Assembly (NCBI GenBank): GCA_002307375.1
Contig: NTJI01000001.1
Coordinates: 248,001-312,000, forward strand
Direction: 5' to 3'
DNA length: 64,000 bases
DNA from: Lysobacteraceae bacterium NML93-0399
GTDB taxonomy: Bacteria > Pseudomonadota > Gammaproteobacteria > Xanthomonadales > Xanthomonadaceae
Part shown: positions 29,785-39,687 of the stretch, in pieces
Layout: every line of letters begins with the position of its first letter
How positions within the stretch are numbered: the stretch's first letter is position 1
Notes under the pieces: model-generated
Told to the model about the DNA's origin: nothing
What the model saw: only the letters and a program-made list of their open reading frames with translations
The model's database searches: none
Program-made: the position numbers and the translations under genes

Positions 29785-31254
29785 ATGACCGACAGCTTTC
29801 TCTTCTACGATCTCGAAACCTTCGGCGCCGATCCGCGCCGCTCGCGCATCGCCCAGTTCGCCGCGATCCGCACCGATGCCGAACTCAACGAACTCGATGC
29901 GCCGATCGACATCTTCGTGCGGCCTGCAGACGACCTGCTGCCCTCGCCTGTCGCCACCCTGATCACCGGCATCACGCCGCAGCACGCGCAGCGCGTCGGC
30001 ATGCCCGAGGCCGATGCGCTGGCCCGCATCCACGAGGAGATGTCGCGGCCGAAGACCTGCACGCTGGGCTACAACTCGCTGCGGTTCGACGACGAGTTCG
30101 TGCGTTTCGGTCTGTACCGCAATTTCTTCGACCCCTACGAGCGCGAGTGGCGCAGCGGCAATTCGCGCTGGGATCTGCTCGACGTCATGCGACTGTGGCA
30201 CGCGCTGCGCCCCGAAGGGCTGATCTGGCCGACGCGCGAGGACGGCGCGACCTCGTTCAAGCTCGAACATCTCGCCGCGGCCAACGACGTACGCACCGGT
30301 GATGCGCATGAGGCGCTGTCGGACGTGCGCGCGCTCATCGGTCTGGCCCGGCTGTTCCGCGCCGCGCAGCCGCGGCTGTGGGACTACGCGGCCAAGCTGC
30401 GCAACAAGCGCCATGCCGCATCGATGCTCGACACCATCGCGATGACTCCGGTGCTGCACATCTCGCAGCGGTATCCGGCCGCGCGGCTGTGCGCGGCGCC
30501 GGTGCTGCCGATCGCCCGCAATCCGCGCATCGACAGCCGGGTGATCGTGTTCGACCTGGATGGCGATCCGGACATGCTGCTTGATCTCGACGCCGAGACG
30601 ATCGCCTCGCGCGTGTTCGTGCGCCGGGAAGACCTGCCCGAAGGCGTGGCCCGCATTCCGCTCAAGGAAGTCCACAGCAACCGTTGCCCCGCCATCGTGG
30701 CCTGGAGCCATCTGCGCGATGCGGATTTCGAGCGCCTGTCGATCGATGCGGCCACGGTCGAGGCACGCGCGGCGCGCCTGCGCGGAGCCGGCCCGGCACT
30801 GGCGGAGAAGATCCGACAGGTCTTCGCCGTCGAACGGGAATCGGGCGCATCGGATCCGGACGCCGCGCTCTACGACGGCTTCCTCGCCGACGGCGACCGC
30901 CGCCGCATGACAAAGGTGCGCGCGACCCCACCGCCGCTGCTCGGCGCACAGGACTTCGGTTTCGAGGACCCGCGCCTGGACGCACTGCTGTTCCGCTACC
31001 GTGCCCGCAACTGGCCCGAGCTGCTGTCGACCGAAGAGCGCGTGCGATGGGATGCCTATCGTCGCCAGCGGCTCGCGCCCGGCACCGTGCTGGCCGAACA
31101 GGATTTCACCGCCTACTTCACGCAGATCGACGCGCTGCGCGCCGAGAATCCCGACGACCCGCGCACCGGCGCCCTGCTCGACGCCCTGCTGGACTGGGGC
31201 CGCGACATCGGCGCCGGCCTGTCCGCCGCGCCCACCGCACCGATTCCGGCATGA
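29785..31254 (+). CDS. sbcB: exodeoxyribonuclease I
   Basis: 489 residues. DEDD 3'-5' single-strand exonuclease: FYDLETFGADP (Asp, Glu), GYNSLRFDDEF (Asp) and the HxAxxD-type DAHEALSDVRALI. SH3-like and C-terminal domains follow at normal length. Acts in recombination and mismatch repair. Start ATG 29785 begins MTDSFLFYDLE; its stop overlaps the next ATG (ATGA). Confidence 0.96.
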   Translation: MTDSFLFYDLETFGADPRRSRIAQFAAIRTDAELNELDAPIDIFVRPADDLLPSPVATLITGITPQHAQRVGMPEADALARIHEEMSRPKTCTLGYNSLRFDDEFVRFGLYRNFFDPYEREWRSGNSRWDLLDVMRLWHALRPEGLIWPTREDGATSFKLEHLAAANDVRTGDAHEALSDVRALIGLARLFRAAQPRLWDYAAKLRNKRHAASMLDTIAMTPVLHISQRYPAARLCAAPVLPIARNPRIDSRVIVFDLDGDPDMLLDLDAETIASRVFVRREDLPEGVARIPLKEVHSNRCPAIVAWSHLRDADFERLSIDAATVEARAARLRGAGPALAEKIRQVFAVERESGASDPDAALYDGFLADGDRRRMTKVRATPPPLLGAQDFGFEDPRLDALLFRYRARNWPELLSTEERVRWDAYRRQRLAPGTVLAEQDFTAYFTQIDALRAENPDDPRTGALLDALLDWGRDIGAGLSAAPTAPIPA

Positions 31255-31937
31255 CGACGTATTTCAGCGACAAGAGTTTCAAATTCCTGCGCGCACTCGC
31301 GCGTCACAACGAGAAGCCCTGGTTCGAGGCGCACCGCAAGGATTACGAGGCGCATGTGCGCCAGCCGTTCCTGCGTCTGATCGGCGATCTGCAGCCCGAC
31401 GTCGCTGCCGTCAGCCCGCATTTCCGCGCCGACACGCGCACCGTTGGCGGCTCGCTGTTCCGCATCCACCGCGATGCGCGCTTCTCCAACGACAAGTCGC
31501 CCTACAAGACCTGGCAGGGCGCGCGACTCTTCCACGAGCGCCGGCGCGAGACCGCCGCGCCCTCGTTCTACGTGCATCTGCAGCCGGGCGAGAGCTTCGT
31601 GGGCGCGGGCCTGTGGCATCCCGAGTCGGACACGCAGCGCAAGGTGCGGCAGTTCATCGTCGACAACCCCGGCAGCTGGAAGGCGGCGGCGCACGCGAAG
31701 AAGCTGCGCGGACGTTTCGAGTTCGAAACCAGCGAAATGCTGGTGCGCCCGCCGCGCGGCTTCGATCCCCAGTTCGAGTTCATCGACGACCTCAAGCACC
31801 GCAACTGGGTGTTCTGGCGCACGCTCGACGACGCCACGATGACCGGGCCCAGGCTGCGCCAGACCATCGCGACCGATCTGGTCACGCTGGCGCCGTTCGT
31901 CGATTACCTCTGCGCGGCACTCGAACTGGAGTTCTGA
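31251..31937 (+). CDS. DUF2461 domain-containing protein
   Basis: 228 residues. Matches the DUF2461 (TIGR02453) pattern: FLRALARHNEKPWFEAHRKDY near the start, FRIHRDARFSNDKSPYKTW in the middle, and FYVHLQPGESFVGAGLWHP. Function unknown. Translationally coupled to sbcB by an ATGA overlap. The 3' end overlaps the convergent TetR gene by 34 bp. Confidence 0.92.
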   Translation: MTTYFSDKSFKFLRALARHNEKPWFEAHRKDYEAHVRQPFLRLIGDLQPDVAAVSPHFRADTRTVGGSLFRIHRDARFSNDKSPYKTWQGARLFHERRRETAAPSFYVHLQPGESFVGAGLWHPESDTQRKVRQFIVDNPGSWKAAAHAKKLRGRFEFETSEMLVRPPRGFDPQFEFIDDLKHRNWVFWRTLDDATMTGPRLRQTIATDLVTLAPFVDYLCAALELEF

Positions 31938-32560
31938 ACCGCGCCGGGCGGACGCAGCATGTCCACCATCATGCGCCGGTGCGCATCGCGGAGCGCCGGG
32001 TCGCCCAGGCTGTCGTGGCCGGTCACGATCTGCGTGATCGCAGCCGACAGCGCCGGGGCATAGGCCAGCGGGAAATGTTCGGTGAGCGGCCCTTCACGGA
32101 TCACCCCCCGTTCGACCCCGCGCGCCATCGTTCGCGCCTGGGCACGATGGAACGACACCACGAACTCGGCATGCCAGCGCTGGATCAACGCAGGCACGCG
32201 CGCGCTCTCGGCCACCATCAGCCGCAGCATGCCCAGCACCCGGGGGTCGGCCATGCGCGTGTAGATGCGGTCGATGAAGCGATCGACCAGGGATTCCACC
32301 GACTCGAAGTCTTCTTCCAGCGGCTGCGCCTGGTCGGGCCCAGGCTCCATCACATGCGTCAGCAGCGCCTCGAAGATCGCTTCCTTGCTTGCGTAGTGCG
32401 CATACACGCCGCTCTTGGACAGACCCGCGCGATGGGCGATGTCCTCGATGCGCGTGGCGGTGAAGCCATGCTCGGCGAATTCGACGAGCGCCGCTTCGAG
32501 CAGATGCCGCGCGCGCACCTCGGCCGGCAGACGGACCCGCTTGCGTGCCGGCGCGGTCAT
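31904..32560 (-). CDS. TetR family transcriptional regulator
   Basis: 218 residues. N-terminal HTH typical of TetR (LLEAALVEFAEHGFTATRIEDIAHRAGLSKSGVYAHY, here given only as a landmark region, residues ~20-57). Probably represses the efflux genes upstream in its own transcript; it overlaps the outer-membrane factor gene by ATGA. With the pump gene lost (see 34098-34240) its target may be gone. Confidence 0.92.
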   Translation of the reverse strand: MTAPARKRVRLPAEVRARHLLEAALVEFAEHGFTATRIEDIAHRAGLSKSGVYAHYASKEAIFEALLTHVMEPGPDQAQPLEEDFESVESLVDRFIDRIYTRMADPRVLGMLRLMVAESARVPALIQRWHAEFVVSFHRAQARTMARGVERGVIREGPLTEHFPLAYAPALSAAITQIVTGHDSLGDPALRDAHRRMMVDMLRPPGAVQNSSSSAAQR

Positions 32561-34101
32561 GCGCCTGACTCCGGCTGGCGGATTCGGTCGGGCACAGGCG
32601 CGTCCAGCAGTTCGCGCCCCACCGCCTCCAGGCCGCCCGGTGCGGCCGGGTCGGCCTGCCAGCCGCCACCGAGCGCGCTGTAGAGCGCGATCTGCGCGGT
32701 GGCCAGGGCGACTTCGGTTTCCAGCCGGTCGCGCCGTGCCTGCAGTGCGCCTTCCTGCGCCTGCAGTACGGCATCGAGATCGGAAATGCCCACCTCGTAG
32801 CTGCGCCGTGCCATTCGCAATGCCTCTTCGCCACGGGCGAGTGCGTCGTCACGACGTTCGAGTTGGCGCTGGCGCGCATGACGCTGCGCATTGGCGATTT
32901 CGACTTCTTCCAGTGCCGCGGCAATGGCCTGGCGCAGACCGACGAATCCGGCATCGGCCTGGGCGTCGGCCTCGTCGATCGCCGCGCGCGTGGCGCCGAA
33001 GTCGAGCCACGGAAACGTCAGCTGCGCCGCCGCGCTGCGCAGGGTGGAGGCACTGGAGATCGCATCGCCCAGCGCCAGGCCCGAGCGGCCGTAGGACGCA
33101 TTGACCGCGAGCTTGGGGAACAGGTCGCGCCGACTGGCCAGCGCGTTGCGCTCGCTGGCGTCGAGTTCGGCGGCCGCGGCGATGACGTCGGGGCGTCGGC
33201 GCAGCAGGTCGACCGGCTGCCCCAGTGGAATCGACGGCGACGCCCGCGGCACGTCGCTCGCATCGCCGAGCATTGCGCGCGTGCTGCCTGGTGGCCGGTC
33301 GGTGAGCGTGTCGATGGCGAAGGTGGTCTCGGCGATCGCCGCGTCCAGGTCCCCGCGCTGGGCCTGCAGCGCGGCACGCTGCGCTGCCGTCGACTCCACG
33401 TCCAGGCGTGTCACCTCGCCCAGTTCGAAACGCGCGTTGGCGACACGTTCGAGTGCGAGGGCGTTGTCGATGCCGGCATCGAGCAGCGTCATCTGCGCCA
33501 GCAGACCCCGCGCCTGCACGTAGGCCTGGGCCACGTTGCCGGCCACCGCCAGGCGTGCGGCCACCAGTTGCGCCTGCGCCGCGCCCAGCCGCAGCGCGCC
33601 CGCCTTGCGGCGCAAGCGGTTGGCGCCGAACAGGTCCAGTTCCCAGCTCGCTTGCAGCGCGAGTTGCCAGGAATCGAGTTCGGTGTTGCCTTCGCCGCCC
33701 AGCAGATCGCCCAGTGGGTTGTCCTCGCCGTCGAGTGCATCGCCCAGGTCCAGCCATTGCCGGCTGGCCTGGCCACTGCCGTCGAGCACCGGCCACAGTG
33801 CCGCCGATGCACCGCGCAGCTGCGCGCGGGCCAGCCGCAGCTCCGCCAGCGCGCCCTGCACGTCGAGGTTGCGCGACAGCGCGGCGTCGACGAGTGCGTG
33901 CATCTGCGGATCGTCGAACTGGTGCCACCACTGCGCAAGGCGCGCGGCGTCGGCGCCATCGGGCGCCGTGCCGGCCGGCCCGAACCAGGCTGCCGGCAAC
34001 GGCGGCTGGGTGCGCTGCGGCGGGGCGCTCGCGCACGATGCCAGCAGCAACGCCAGTACGCCGATGCCCAGCGATGGACGCAGTCCGGTCCAGACACTCA
34101 T
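32557..34101 (-). CDS. efflux transporter outer membrane factor (NodT/OprM-type lipoprotein)
   Basis: 514 residues with a lipobox (LLLASCAS, Cys ~23). Two OEP-type repeats: long alpha-helical heptad stretches (residues ~60-250 and ~270-480) rich in Ala/Leu/Gln/Arg, with the family landmarks WELDLFGANRLRR and DLLRRRPDVIAAAAELDA. TolC-like channel for RND or MFS pumps. It overlaps the RND remnant upstream by 4 nt and TetR downstream, consistent with an old pump operon. Confidence 0.93.
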   Translation of the reverse strand: MSVWTGLRPSLGIGVLALLLASCASAPPQRTQPPLPAAWFGPAGTAPDGADAARLAQWWHQFDDPQMHALVDAALSRNLDVQGALAELRLARAQLRGASAALWPVLDGSGQASRQWLDLGDALDGEDNPLGDLLGGEGNTELDSWQLALQASWELDLFGANRLRRKAGALRLGAAQAQLVAARLAVAGNVAQAYVQARGLLAQMTLLDAGIDNALALERVANARFELGEVTRLDVESTAAQRAALQAQRGDLDAAIAETTFAIDTLTDRPPGSTRAMLGDASDVPRASPSIPLGQPVDLLRRRPDVIAAAAELDASERNALASRRDLFPKLAVNASYGRSGLALGDAISSASTLRSAAAQLTFPWLDFGATRAAIDEADAQADAGFVGLRQAIAAALEEVEIANAQRHARQRQLERRDDALARGEEALRMARRSYEVGISDLDAVLQAQEGALQARRDRLETEVALATAQIALYSALGGGWQADPAAPGGLEAVGRELLDAPVPDRIRQPESGA

Positions 34102-34240
34102 TGCGCAGCCTCCACAGTCTCGTCCTCGCGCACCTTGAAGAACTTCAGATACAACGCCGGCACCACGAACAGCGTCAGCAGCGTGGCGAACAGCATGGAC
34201 ATGGGCAGGCGACCGTTGACCAACGGGGCCTGCACGCTAA
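34098..34240 (-). pseudogene. 3' stump of an RND efflux pump gene
   Basis: The frame ends in PMSMLFATLLTLFVVPALYL followed by KFFKVREDE: the last transmembrane helix and cytoplasmic tail of HAE/RND permeases. The rest of a ~1,000-residue pump is missing; upstream residues in frame (34241-34283) show no RND character, and 34284-34382 leads straight into another gene. I read this as a deletion junction near 34220-34290. Confidence 0.75.
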
Positions 34241-34382
34241 CGACCGACGGGTCGATAGCGTATGAAGACGCGCTGACCGGCACTGTGGCGGCATGGCGTC
34301 CTTCCGCGAGCAGGCGCCTTTCCGTTCAGCCCGCACCGCCTGCGCGGCACGACAATGCAGCCGGTCGCTCCGGGAGTCGTCT

Positions 34383-34913
34383 ATGAGAAAGCTGGTCTTC
34401 GGCGCCGTCGCGCTGGCGTGTCTGCTGCTGGCTTATGTCGCAGCAGGTCCCTGGCTGACGATCCGCGCCATCCAGGACGCCGTCCGCACCGAGGATTCGC
34501 GCGCGCTCTCGCGTCAGGTGGACTTCCCCGCACTACGGCAGAGCCTGCGCGCGCAGCTCTCGGACGCGATGGTGCGCGAGGCAGGCGCGGAGCTGCAGTC
34601 GAGCCTGCTGGGCGCCATCGGTCTTCGCATCGCCGGTAGTGCGGCTGGCGCCGGCGTGGATACGCTGGTCACGCCGGTCGGCCTGAGCGCGTTGATGCGC
34701 GGACAGCGGCTGTGGAGCCTGGCGGGCGGCGCCTCGCCGCTACGCGCCCCGGATCCGGCGCCCACCGCGCCGCTCGAGGACGCGCATTACCGTTACCACT
34801 CGCCGTCGCGCTTCACCGCCACCGTGCGTGACGAACGCGGGCGTCCGATCGAGTTCGTGCTGACCCGCAAGGGCCTGCAGTGGAAGCTGTCGGATATCCG
34901 ACTGCCGATCTGA
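34383..34913 (+). CDS. DUF2939 domain-containing membrane-anchored protein
   Basis: 176 residues. N-terminal signal anchor (MRKLVFGAVALACLLLAYV) followed by AAGPWLTIRAIQDAVRTEDS, the hallmark of DUF2939, and a C-terminal domain ending in LTRKGLQWKLSDIRLPI. Probably faces the periplasm. Function unknown. ATG 34383 chosen because it starts the anchor. Confidence 0.85.
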   Translation: MRKLVFGAVALACLLLAYVAAGPWLTIRAIQDAVRTEDSRALSRQVDFPALRQSLRAQLSDAMVREAGAELQSSLLGAIGLRIAGSAAGAGVDTLVTPVGLSALMRGQRLWSLAGGASPLRAPDPAPTAPLEDAHYRYHSPSRFTATVRDERGRPIEFVLTRKGLQWKLSDIRLPI

Positions 34914-34950
34914 TGGCCGCGCCCGGCACGATGCCGGCGCGGGGGTCGCC

Positions 34951-35646
34951 TCAGTTCGGCCGTGCCCATCCGAATGTCGGGCGGTGATACATCACCAGAT
35001 ACACGCCGACGGTCCAGACCGACGCCGCCGTCCAGCCGGCGAGGATGTCGGAGGGGTAATGCACGCCCAGATACACGCGCGAGAGGCCGACCATCGGCAC
35101 GAACACCGCCATCGCCCCGATCACCCACCAGCGCAGTCGCGTCGGCCAGGCCAGCAGCACCAGCACGGTGGCCAGCGTCATCGAGCCCATCGCATGGCCA
35201 CTGGGAAAGCTGTAGGTGGTCTCGGGCGCGATGGACTCCCACAGGCTCGGCCGATCACGCGCGAACAGGCGCTTGGTGCCCATGTTGAGCAGCGCCGCGC
35301 CACCGGTCGCGATGGCCGCGAACAGTCCGTCGCGCCACCGCCGACGCGCCAACAGCACCAGCGCCAGTGCGACCGAACCGGGCACCACGCCCCAGGCGTA
35401 GCCGATCGCCGAGAAGAACAGGAACACCCGGTCGAAGCCCTCGTGGGCCATCTGCTGCGCGAACAGCAGGATCGGCTCGTCGAACGGGATCGCCTCGGCC
35501 TCGTGGACCTCGTCGGCGAGCTCCATGAAGGCCCACATCGGCAGCAATACACCGACGAACAACAGCAGGAATTTCCAGCCATGGCGACGCAGCAGGCCAC
35601 CGGTCGCGCTTGAGCCTTCGGCGACGGCGTCGCCGTCAGCCGGCAT
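34951..35646 (-). CDS. PAP2 superfamily phosphatase
   Basis: 231 residues, about five TM helices. The tripartite acid-phosphatase signature is complete: [17 protein letters not shown] and [12 protein letters not shown]. Likely dephosphorylates undecaprenyl-PP or another lipid phosphate at the inner membrane. ATG 35646 overlaps the end of ispG by 11 nt; isoprenoid synthesis next to an isoprenyl-phosphate phosphatase is suggestive but unproven. Confidence 0.9.
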   Translation of the reverse strand: MPADGDAVAEGSSATGGLLRRHGWKFLLLFVGVLLPMWAFMELADEVHEAEAIPFDEPILLFAQQMAHEGFDRVFLFFSAIGYAWGVVPGSVALALVLLARRRWRDGLFAAIATGGAALLNMGTKRLFARDRPSLWESIAPETTYSFPSGHAMGSMTLATVLVLLAWPTRLRWWVIGAMAVFVPMVGLSRVYLGVHYPSDILAGWTAASVWTVGVYLVMYHRPTFGWARPN

Positions 35647-36928
35647 GCGTGCGGCCGTAGGTGCGGTGCACGTAGTCGTCGACCAGGGCGACGAATTCGT
35701 GGGCGATGTTCTCGCCGCGCAGGGTGACGGCCTTCTCGCCGTCGATGAACACCGGCGCCGAAGGCGCCTCGCCGGTGCCCGGCAGCGAGATGCCGATGTT
35801 GGCGTGACGCGATTCGCCCGGGCCGTTGACCACGCAGCCCATGACCGCAAGCGTCATGGTTTCCGCGCCGGGGTGGGTGATCTTCCACTCGGGCATCTTC
35901 TCGCGCACATGGTCCTGCACCACGCCGGCCAGCTCCTGGAAGAACTCCGAGGTCGTGCGGCCGCAGCCCGGGCACGCGGTGACCATCGGCGTGAACGCGC
36001 GCAGGCCCATGGTCTGCAGCAGTTCCTGCGCCACGACGACTTCCTTGGTGCGCGAAGCGCCGGGCTCGGGCGTCAGCGAGATGCGGATGGTGTCGCCGAT
36101 GCCTTCCTGCATCAGGATCGCCAGCGCGGCGCTGGAGGCGACCATGCCCTTGGAGCCGATGCCGGCCTCGGTGAGGCCCAGATGCAGGGCGAAGTCACAG
36201 CGCGCGGCGAGGTCGCGATACACGGCGACCAGCTCCTGCACACCGCTGACCTTGGCACTGAGCACGATGCGGTCGCGGCCCAGACCGAACTCGACGGCGC
36301 GCTCGGCCGAATCGACCGCCGAGCGGATCAGCGCCTCACGCAGCACGCGGCCCGCATCCCAGGGCACGGCGCGCTGCGCGTTCTCGTCCATCAGCGCCGC
36401 GGCCAGCGACTGGTCCAGCGAGCCCCAGTTCGCACCGATGCGCACCGGCTTGCCGTACCGCATGGCGAATTCGATCAGCTGACCGAACTGCAGGTCCTTC
36501 TTCTTGCCGAAGCCGACGTTGCCCGGATTGATGCGGTACTTGGCCAGCGCTTCCGCGCAGGCCGGCTCCCCGGCAAGCAGCTGATGCCCGTTGTAGTGGA
36601 AGTCGCCGATGATCGGCACCTCGATGCCCTGCATCGCGAGGCGCTCGACGATCCGCGGCACCGCGGCGGCGGATTCGGGATTGTTGACGGTGATGCGCAC
36701 CAGCTCCGAGCCCGCGCGCCAGAGTTCGCCGATCTGCTTGGCGGTCGAGGCGACATCGGCCGTATCGGTATTGGTCATCGACTGCACGACGACCGGCGCT
36801 GCGCCTCCGACGGGCACGCCACCGATGCGCACCTGGCGCGTGCCACGGCGGGCGGCGGCGCCGAAGGCCGGCAGCGGCGTCGGTTCGGACAGGCAATCGG
36901 CGGGCATGGAGGCGGGCTGGGCGGACAT
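35636..36928 (-). CDS. ispG: 4-hydroxy-3-methylbut-2-en-1-yl diphosphate synthase
   Basis: 430 residues. MEP-pathway enzyme (GcpE) converting MEcPP to HMBPP with a 4Fe-4S cluster. TIM-barrel region with [14 protein letters not shown]; cluster cysteines in ACPGCGRT and [14 protein letters not shown]. The ~30-residue N-terminal extension before [10 protein letters not shown] is seen in related gammaproteobacteria. Shows that isoprenoids are made by the MEP route. Confidence 0.97.
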   Translation of the reverse strand: MSAQPASMPADCLSEPTPLPAFGAAARRGTRQVRIGGVPVGGAAPVVVQSMTNTDTADVASTAKQIGELWRAGSELVRITVNNPESAAAVPRIVERLAMQGIEVPIIGDFHYNGHQLLAGEPACAEALAKYRINPGNVGFGKKKDLQFGQLIEFAMRYGKPVRIGANWGSLDQSLAAALMDENAQRAVPWDAGRVLREALIRSAVDSAERAVEFGLGRDRIVLSAKVSGVQELVAVYRDLAARCDFALHLGLTEAGIGSKGMVASSAALAILMQEGIGDTIRISLTPEPGASRTKEVVVAQELLQTMGLRAFTPMVTACPGCGRTTSEFFQELAGVVQDHVREKMPEWKITHPGAETMTLAVMGCVVNGPGESRHANIGISLPGTGEAPSAPVFIDGEKAVTLRGENIAHEFVALVDDYVHRTYGRTHAG

Positions 36929-37058
36929 GCGCGCATTTTAGCCGGTCGGCGCCGTGCGCACGTCGTCGGCAGGCCGTATGCCGCGCAGGTGCGACCGAAC
37001 GCCGCAGCGGCGCCCATCCGCCCTGCGCCCGGTCAGCGGTGGCTTACGATGGCCGCCG

Positions 37059-38294
37059 ATGCAACACCCGTCCGCCACCGCCCTGCTCCGCATCCTGTAC
37101 AGCCTGCGCTGGTTCGCGGTGGGCGGACAGTCGCTGACGATCGCCTGGGCGGTACTCGGCCTGGACATGGCGCTGCCGACACTGGCGCTGTGGTCGTCGG
37201 TGCTGCTGCTGGCCGGATTCAATCTGGTCGTCTACGTGCGGCTGCTGCAGGTACGCGACGCCACGCCGGCCGAAGCCTTCGTGCACGTGCTGGTCGACAC
37301 CGCGGTGCTGGCCTGGCTGATCGCCTGGACCGGCGGCATCGCCAATCCCTTCGCCTCGCTGTTCCTGCTGCCGATCGCCCTGACGGCGATGGCGCTGCCA
37401 CAGGCCTGGGCGATCGCCACCGCGACCGCGTGCGTCCTCGGCTACCTGCTGGCGATCAGCTTCGGCCAGCCGCTGCCGCATCTGCACGACCATTTCGATC
37501 TGCATCTGGTCGGCATGGCGGTGAACTTCTTCCTGTCGGTGGCGCTGGTGTCTTGGTTCCTGGTGCGGCTGGCCGCGGCGCGCGATCGCCGCGAGCGCGA
37601 GCTGGCCAGCCTGCGCGAGCGCTTCGTGCGCAACGAGGGCATCCTCGCGCTCGCGACCCACGCAGCCTCGGTCGCGCACGAACTCAATACGCCGCTGGGC
37701 ACGATGACCCTGCTGCTCGACGATCTCGATACCAGTCGCCTGGGCGCCGACGGGGCCGACGACGTGGCCACGTTGCGCCGGCTGGTCGACATCTGCCGCG
37801 ACCGCGTACGTTCACTGGCCGATCCGGCCGATCCGGCCGCGACGACGCTGGTCGGCATCGACCGCGTCCTCGAACACTGGCAGCTGGTGCGCCCGGCGAT
37901 CGTGCTTGCGCGCAGTGGCAACGTGGACGCCGGCCAGCGCGTGGACCGCGCCATCGGCCACCTGCTGCTGGCCCTGCTCAACAACGCCGCCGACGCCAGC
38001 GAGGGCAACGGCAGCCAGCGCGTGGACCTGCACCTGCAGCTCGACCACGGCCTGCTCGACTGCACCATCCGCGACTACGGCACCGGCTTCGATGCCCAGG
38101 TGCCGTTCCTGCCGGTGCTGTTCCGCAGCGGCAAGCCCGACGGCCTGGGCGTGGGCCTGGCGCTGTCGCACGCGGCGATCGAACAACTCGGCGGCGAACT
38201 GGAAATGGACGAAGCCGACGGCGGCGGCGCGCGCGTGCGCTTCCGCGTACCGCTGCGCCTGCCCGCGCGCCAATCTGCGGAGACGACACTATGA
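37059..38294 (+). CDS. regB: RegB/PrrB-type redox sensor histidine kinase
   Basis: 411 residues. Six TM helices at the N-terminus, with the quinone-binding heptapeptide pattern GGxxNPF (TGGIANPFASLF) typical of RegB/PrrB. H-box HELNTPLGT (phosphorylated His), then N-box NNAADAS and GTGF/GLGVGLAL ATP-binding boxes. RegB senses the ubiquinone pool and oxygen tension and phosphorylates RegA. ATGA overlap with the response regulator. ATG 37059 starts close before TM1. Confidence 0.93.
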   Translation: MQHPSATALLRILYSLRWFAVGGQSLTIAWAVLGLDMALPTLALWSSVLLLAGFNLVVYVRLLQVRDATPAEAFVHVLVDTAVLAWLIAWTGGIANPFASLFLLPIALTAMALPQAWAIATATACVLGYLLAISFGQPLPHLHDHFDLHLVGMAVNFFLSVALVSWFLVRLAAARDRRERELASLRERFVRNEGILALATHAASVAHELNTPLGTMTLLLDDLDTSRLGADGADDVATLRRLVDICRDRVRSLADPADPAATTLVGIDRVLEHWQLVRPAIVLARSGNVDAGQRVDRAIGHLLLALLNNAADASEGNGSQRVDLHLQLDHGLLDCTIRDYGTGFDAQVPFLPVLFRSGKPDGLGVGLALSHAAIEQLGGELEMDEADGGGARVRFRVPLRLPARQSAETTL

Positions 38295-38866
38295 AAGGCC
38301 TGCTGGTCGACGACGACACCCTGTATCTGGACGCCTTGCGCCGGGCCCTGACCCGGCGCGGGATCGACTGCGAGATCGCCGCCGATCCGGCGACCGCGCT
38401 CGAGGTCGCGCGACGCATCGCGCCGGATTTCGCACTGGTGGATCTCAAGCTCGGCGACGCATCGGGGCTGTCGCTGATCGAGCCGCTGCGCGCGATCCGC
38501 GCCGACATGCGCATCCTGCTGGTGACCGGCTATGCCAGCATCGCGACGGCGGTGGAGGCGATCAAGCGCGGCGCCGACGACTATCTGCCCAAACCGGTTT
38601 CGGCCGACACGCTGCAGCGGATCCTGCTCGACAGCGACCGCGCGTCCGGCGCCTCGCCGGCCGATCGCGACGAGACCGAATCACTCGAAAGCCCGACGAT
38701 GATTCCGCTGCACCGGCTGGAGTGGGAACACATCCAGCAGGCGCTGGCCGAAACCGGCGGCAACATCTCCGCCACCGCGCGCCTGTTGGGCATGCACCGC
38801 CGCTCGCTGCAGCGCAAGCTCGCCAAGCGGCCCGGCCCGGAGCGCAGGCCGCCGATCAACGGCTGA
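38291..38866 (+). CDS. regA: RegA/PrrA/ActR-type response regulator
   Basis: 191 residues. Receiver domain: LLVDDDTLYLDALRRAL, phospho-Asp in FALVDLKLGD, Thr in LLVTGYAS, Lys in DYLPKPV. A short linker with Pro, then a Fis-type HTH (GGNISATARLLGMHRRSLQR), the distinctive RegA layout. Controls respiratory and redox genes; terminal oxidase genes such as the cyo operon are candidate targets. Confidence 0.93.
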   Translation: MKGLLVDDDTLYLDALRRALTRRGIDCEIAADPATALEVARRIAPDFALVDLKLGDASGLSLIEPLRAIRADMRILLVTGYASIATAVEAIKRGADDYLPKPVSADTLQRILLDSDRASGASPADRDETESLESPTMIPLHRLEWEHIQQALAETGGNISATARLLGMHRRSLQRKLAKRPGPERRPPING

Positions 38867-38960
38867 GGCGTTTCTGCGCAGAGCGCGATGACGCGCAAGA
38901 CGCGTCTAGCGAAGCGCTTCTCGCGCGCCGGCGTGCTCTGCTGGAATGACGCCTACCTGC

Positions 38961-39479
38961 TCAGTGGCCCGAGTGCGCGTCGTGTGCCGGGGCATCGCCC
39001 GCCAGCGGACGGACTTCGAACGTCACCGTCTGCGCCGGCGCGTGTTCGAAGCGCAGGGTCGCCTCGATCGACTGGCCTGCGCGCACCGGTTCGACCGGAT
39101 CGATGAACATCAGGTGGTTGCCGCCGGGCGCGAGCGCGACATCGGACCCTGCGGGCAGCTCGAGGCCGTCGGCCAGTTCACGCATGCGCATCATGCCGCC
39201 CTCGTGGGACATCTCGTGGATCTCGACACTGGCTGCGGCAGGCGTCTCGACTGCGACCAGACGGTCTGCCGAACCGCTGCGCAGCACGAGATAGCCGCCC
39301 GCGACGCCGGCATTGGGCGGGGTTTCGCGAATCCAGGCGTCGCTGACGGTGACGCCGGCGGCGGCGTCGGGCGTGGCGCTGGTCTCTGCGGCATCCGGCG
39401 TGCCCGGCTGGCAGGCGGCGAGTGCCAGCACGAGAGCTGCGGTCACGGGGGCGAGGAAGAACGGACGGCGTGCGGACAT
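38961..39479 (-). CDS. PCu(A)C family periplasmic copper chaperone lipoprotein
   Basis: 172 residues. Lipobox VLALAAC, Ala/Thr-rich linker, then the DUF461 beta-sandwich ([20 protein letters not shown]). Copper ligands follow the H(M)x10Mx21HxM idea: [13 protein letters not shown] and GGNHLMFI; a His-rich tail (HDAHSGH) adds more. Delivers Cu(I) to CuA/CuB oxidase centres. AAGGAG precedes ATG 39479. Convergent with regA. Confidence 0.92.
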   Translation of the reverse strand: MSARRPFFLAPVTAALVLALAACQPGTPDAAETSATPDAAAGVTVSDAWIRETPPNAGVAGGYLVLRSGSADRLVAVETPAAASVEIHEMSHEGGMMRMRELADGLELPAGSDVALAPGGNHLMFIDPVEPVRAGQSIEATLRFEHAPAQTVTFEVRPLAGDAPAHDAHSGH

Positions 39480-39687
39480 CGCAAGGCTCCTTGAACGGGA
39501 CGGACGGGCGACGCGGTGGCGCCGGATGCGCCGCATTATCGGCAACGCAGACGTCGCCACCATGGCGCGCCCGTTCGGCCATGCTCGCCGCGGCGACGAC
39601 GCCCCGCCAATGCGACCGGCTGTCGCACCTGTTTCGCGCAATGCAGGCACCGCCGGGACGTTCGCCCGGCGCAGGTATCCTGTGCGC

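Noticed and set aside
35525-38866. 1,113-codon open frame on the plus strand
   Set aside because: It runs antisense to PAP2 and ispG and then out of frame through regB before joining the regA frame; composition is Arg/Ala/Gly shadow of GC-rich genes. Only the regA end is real.
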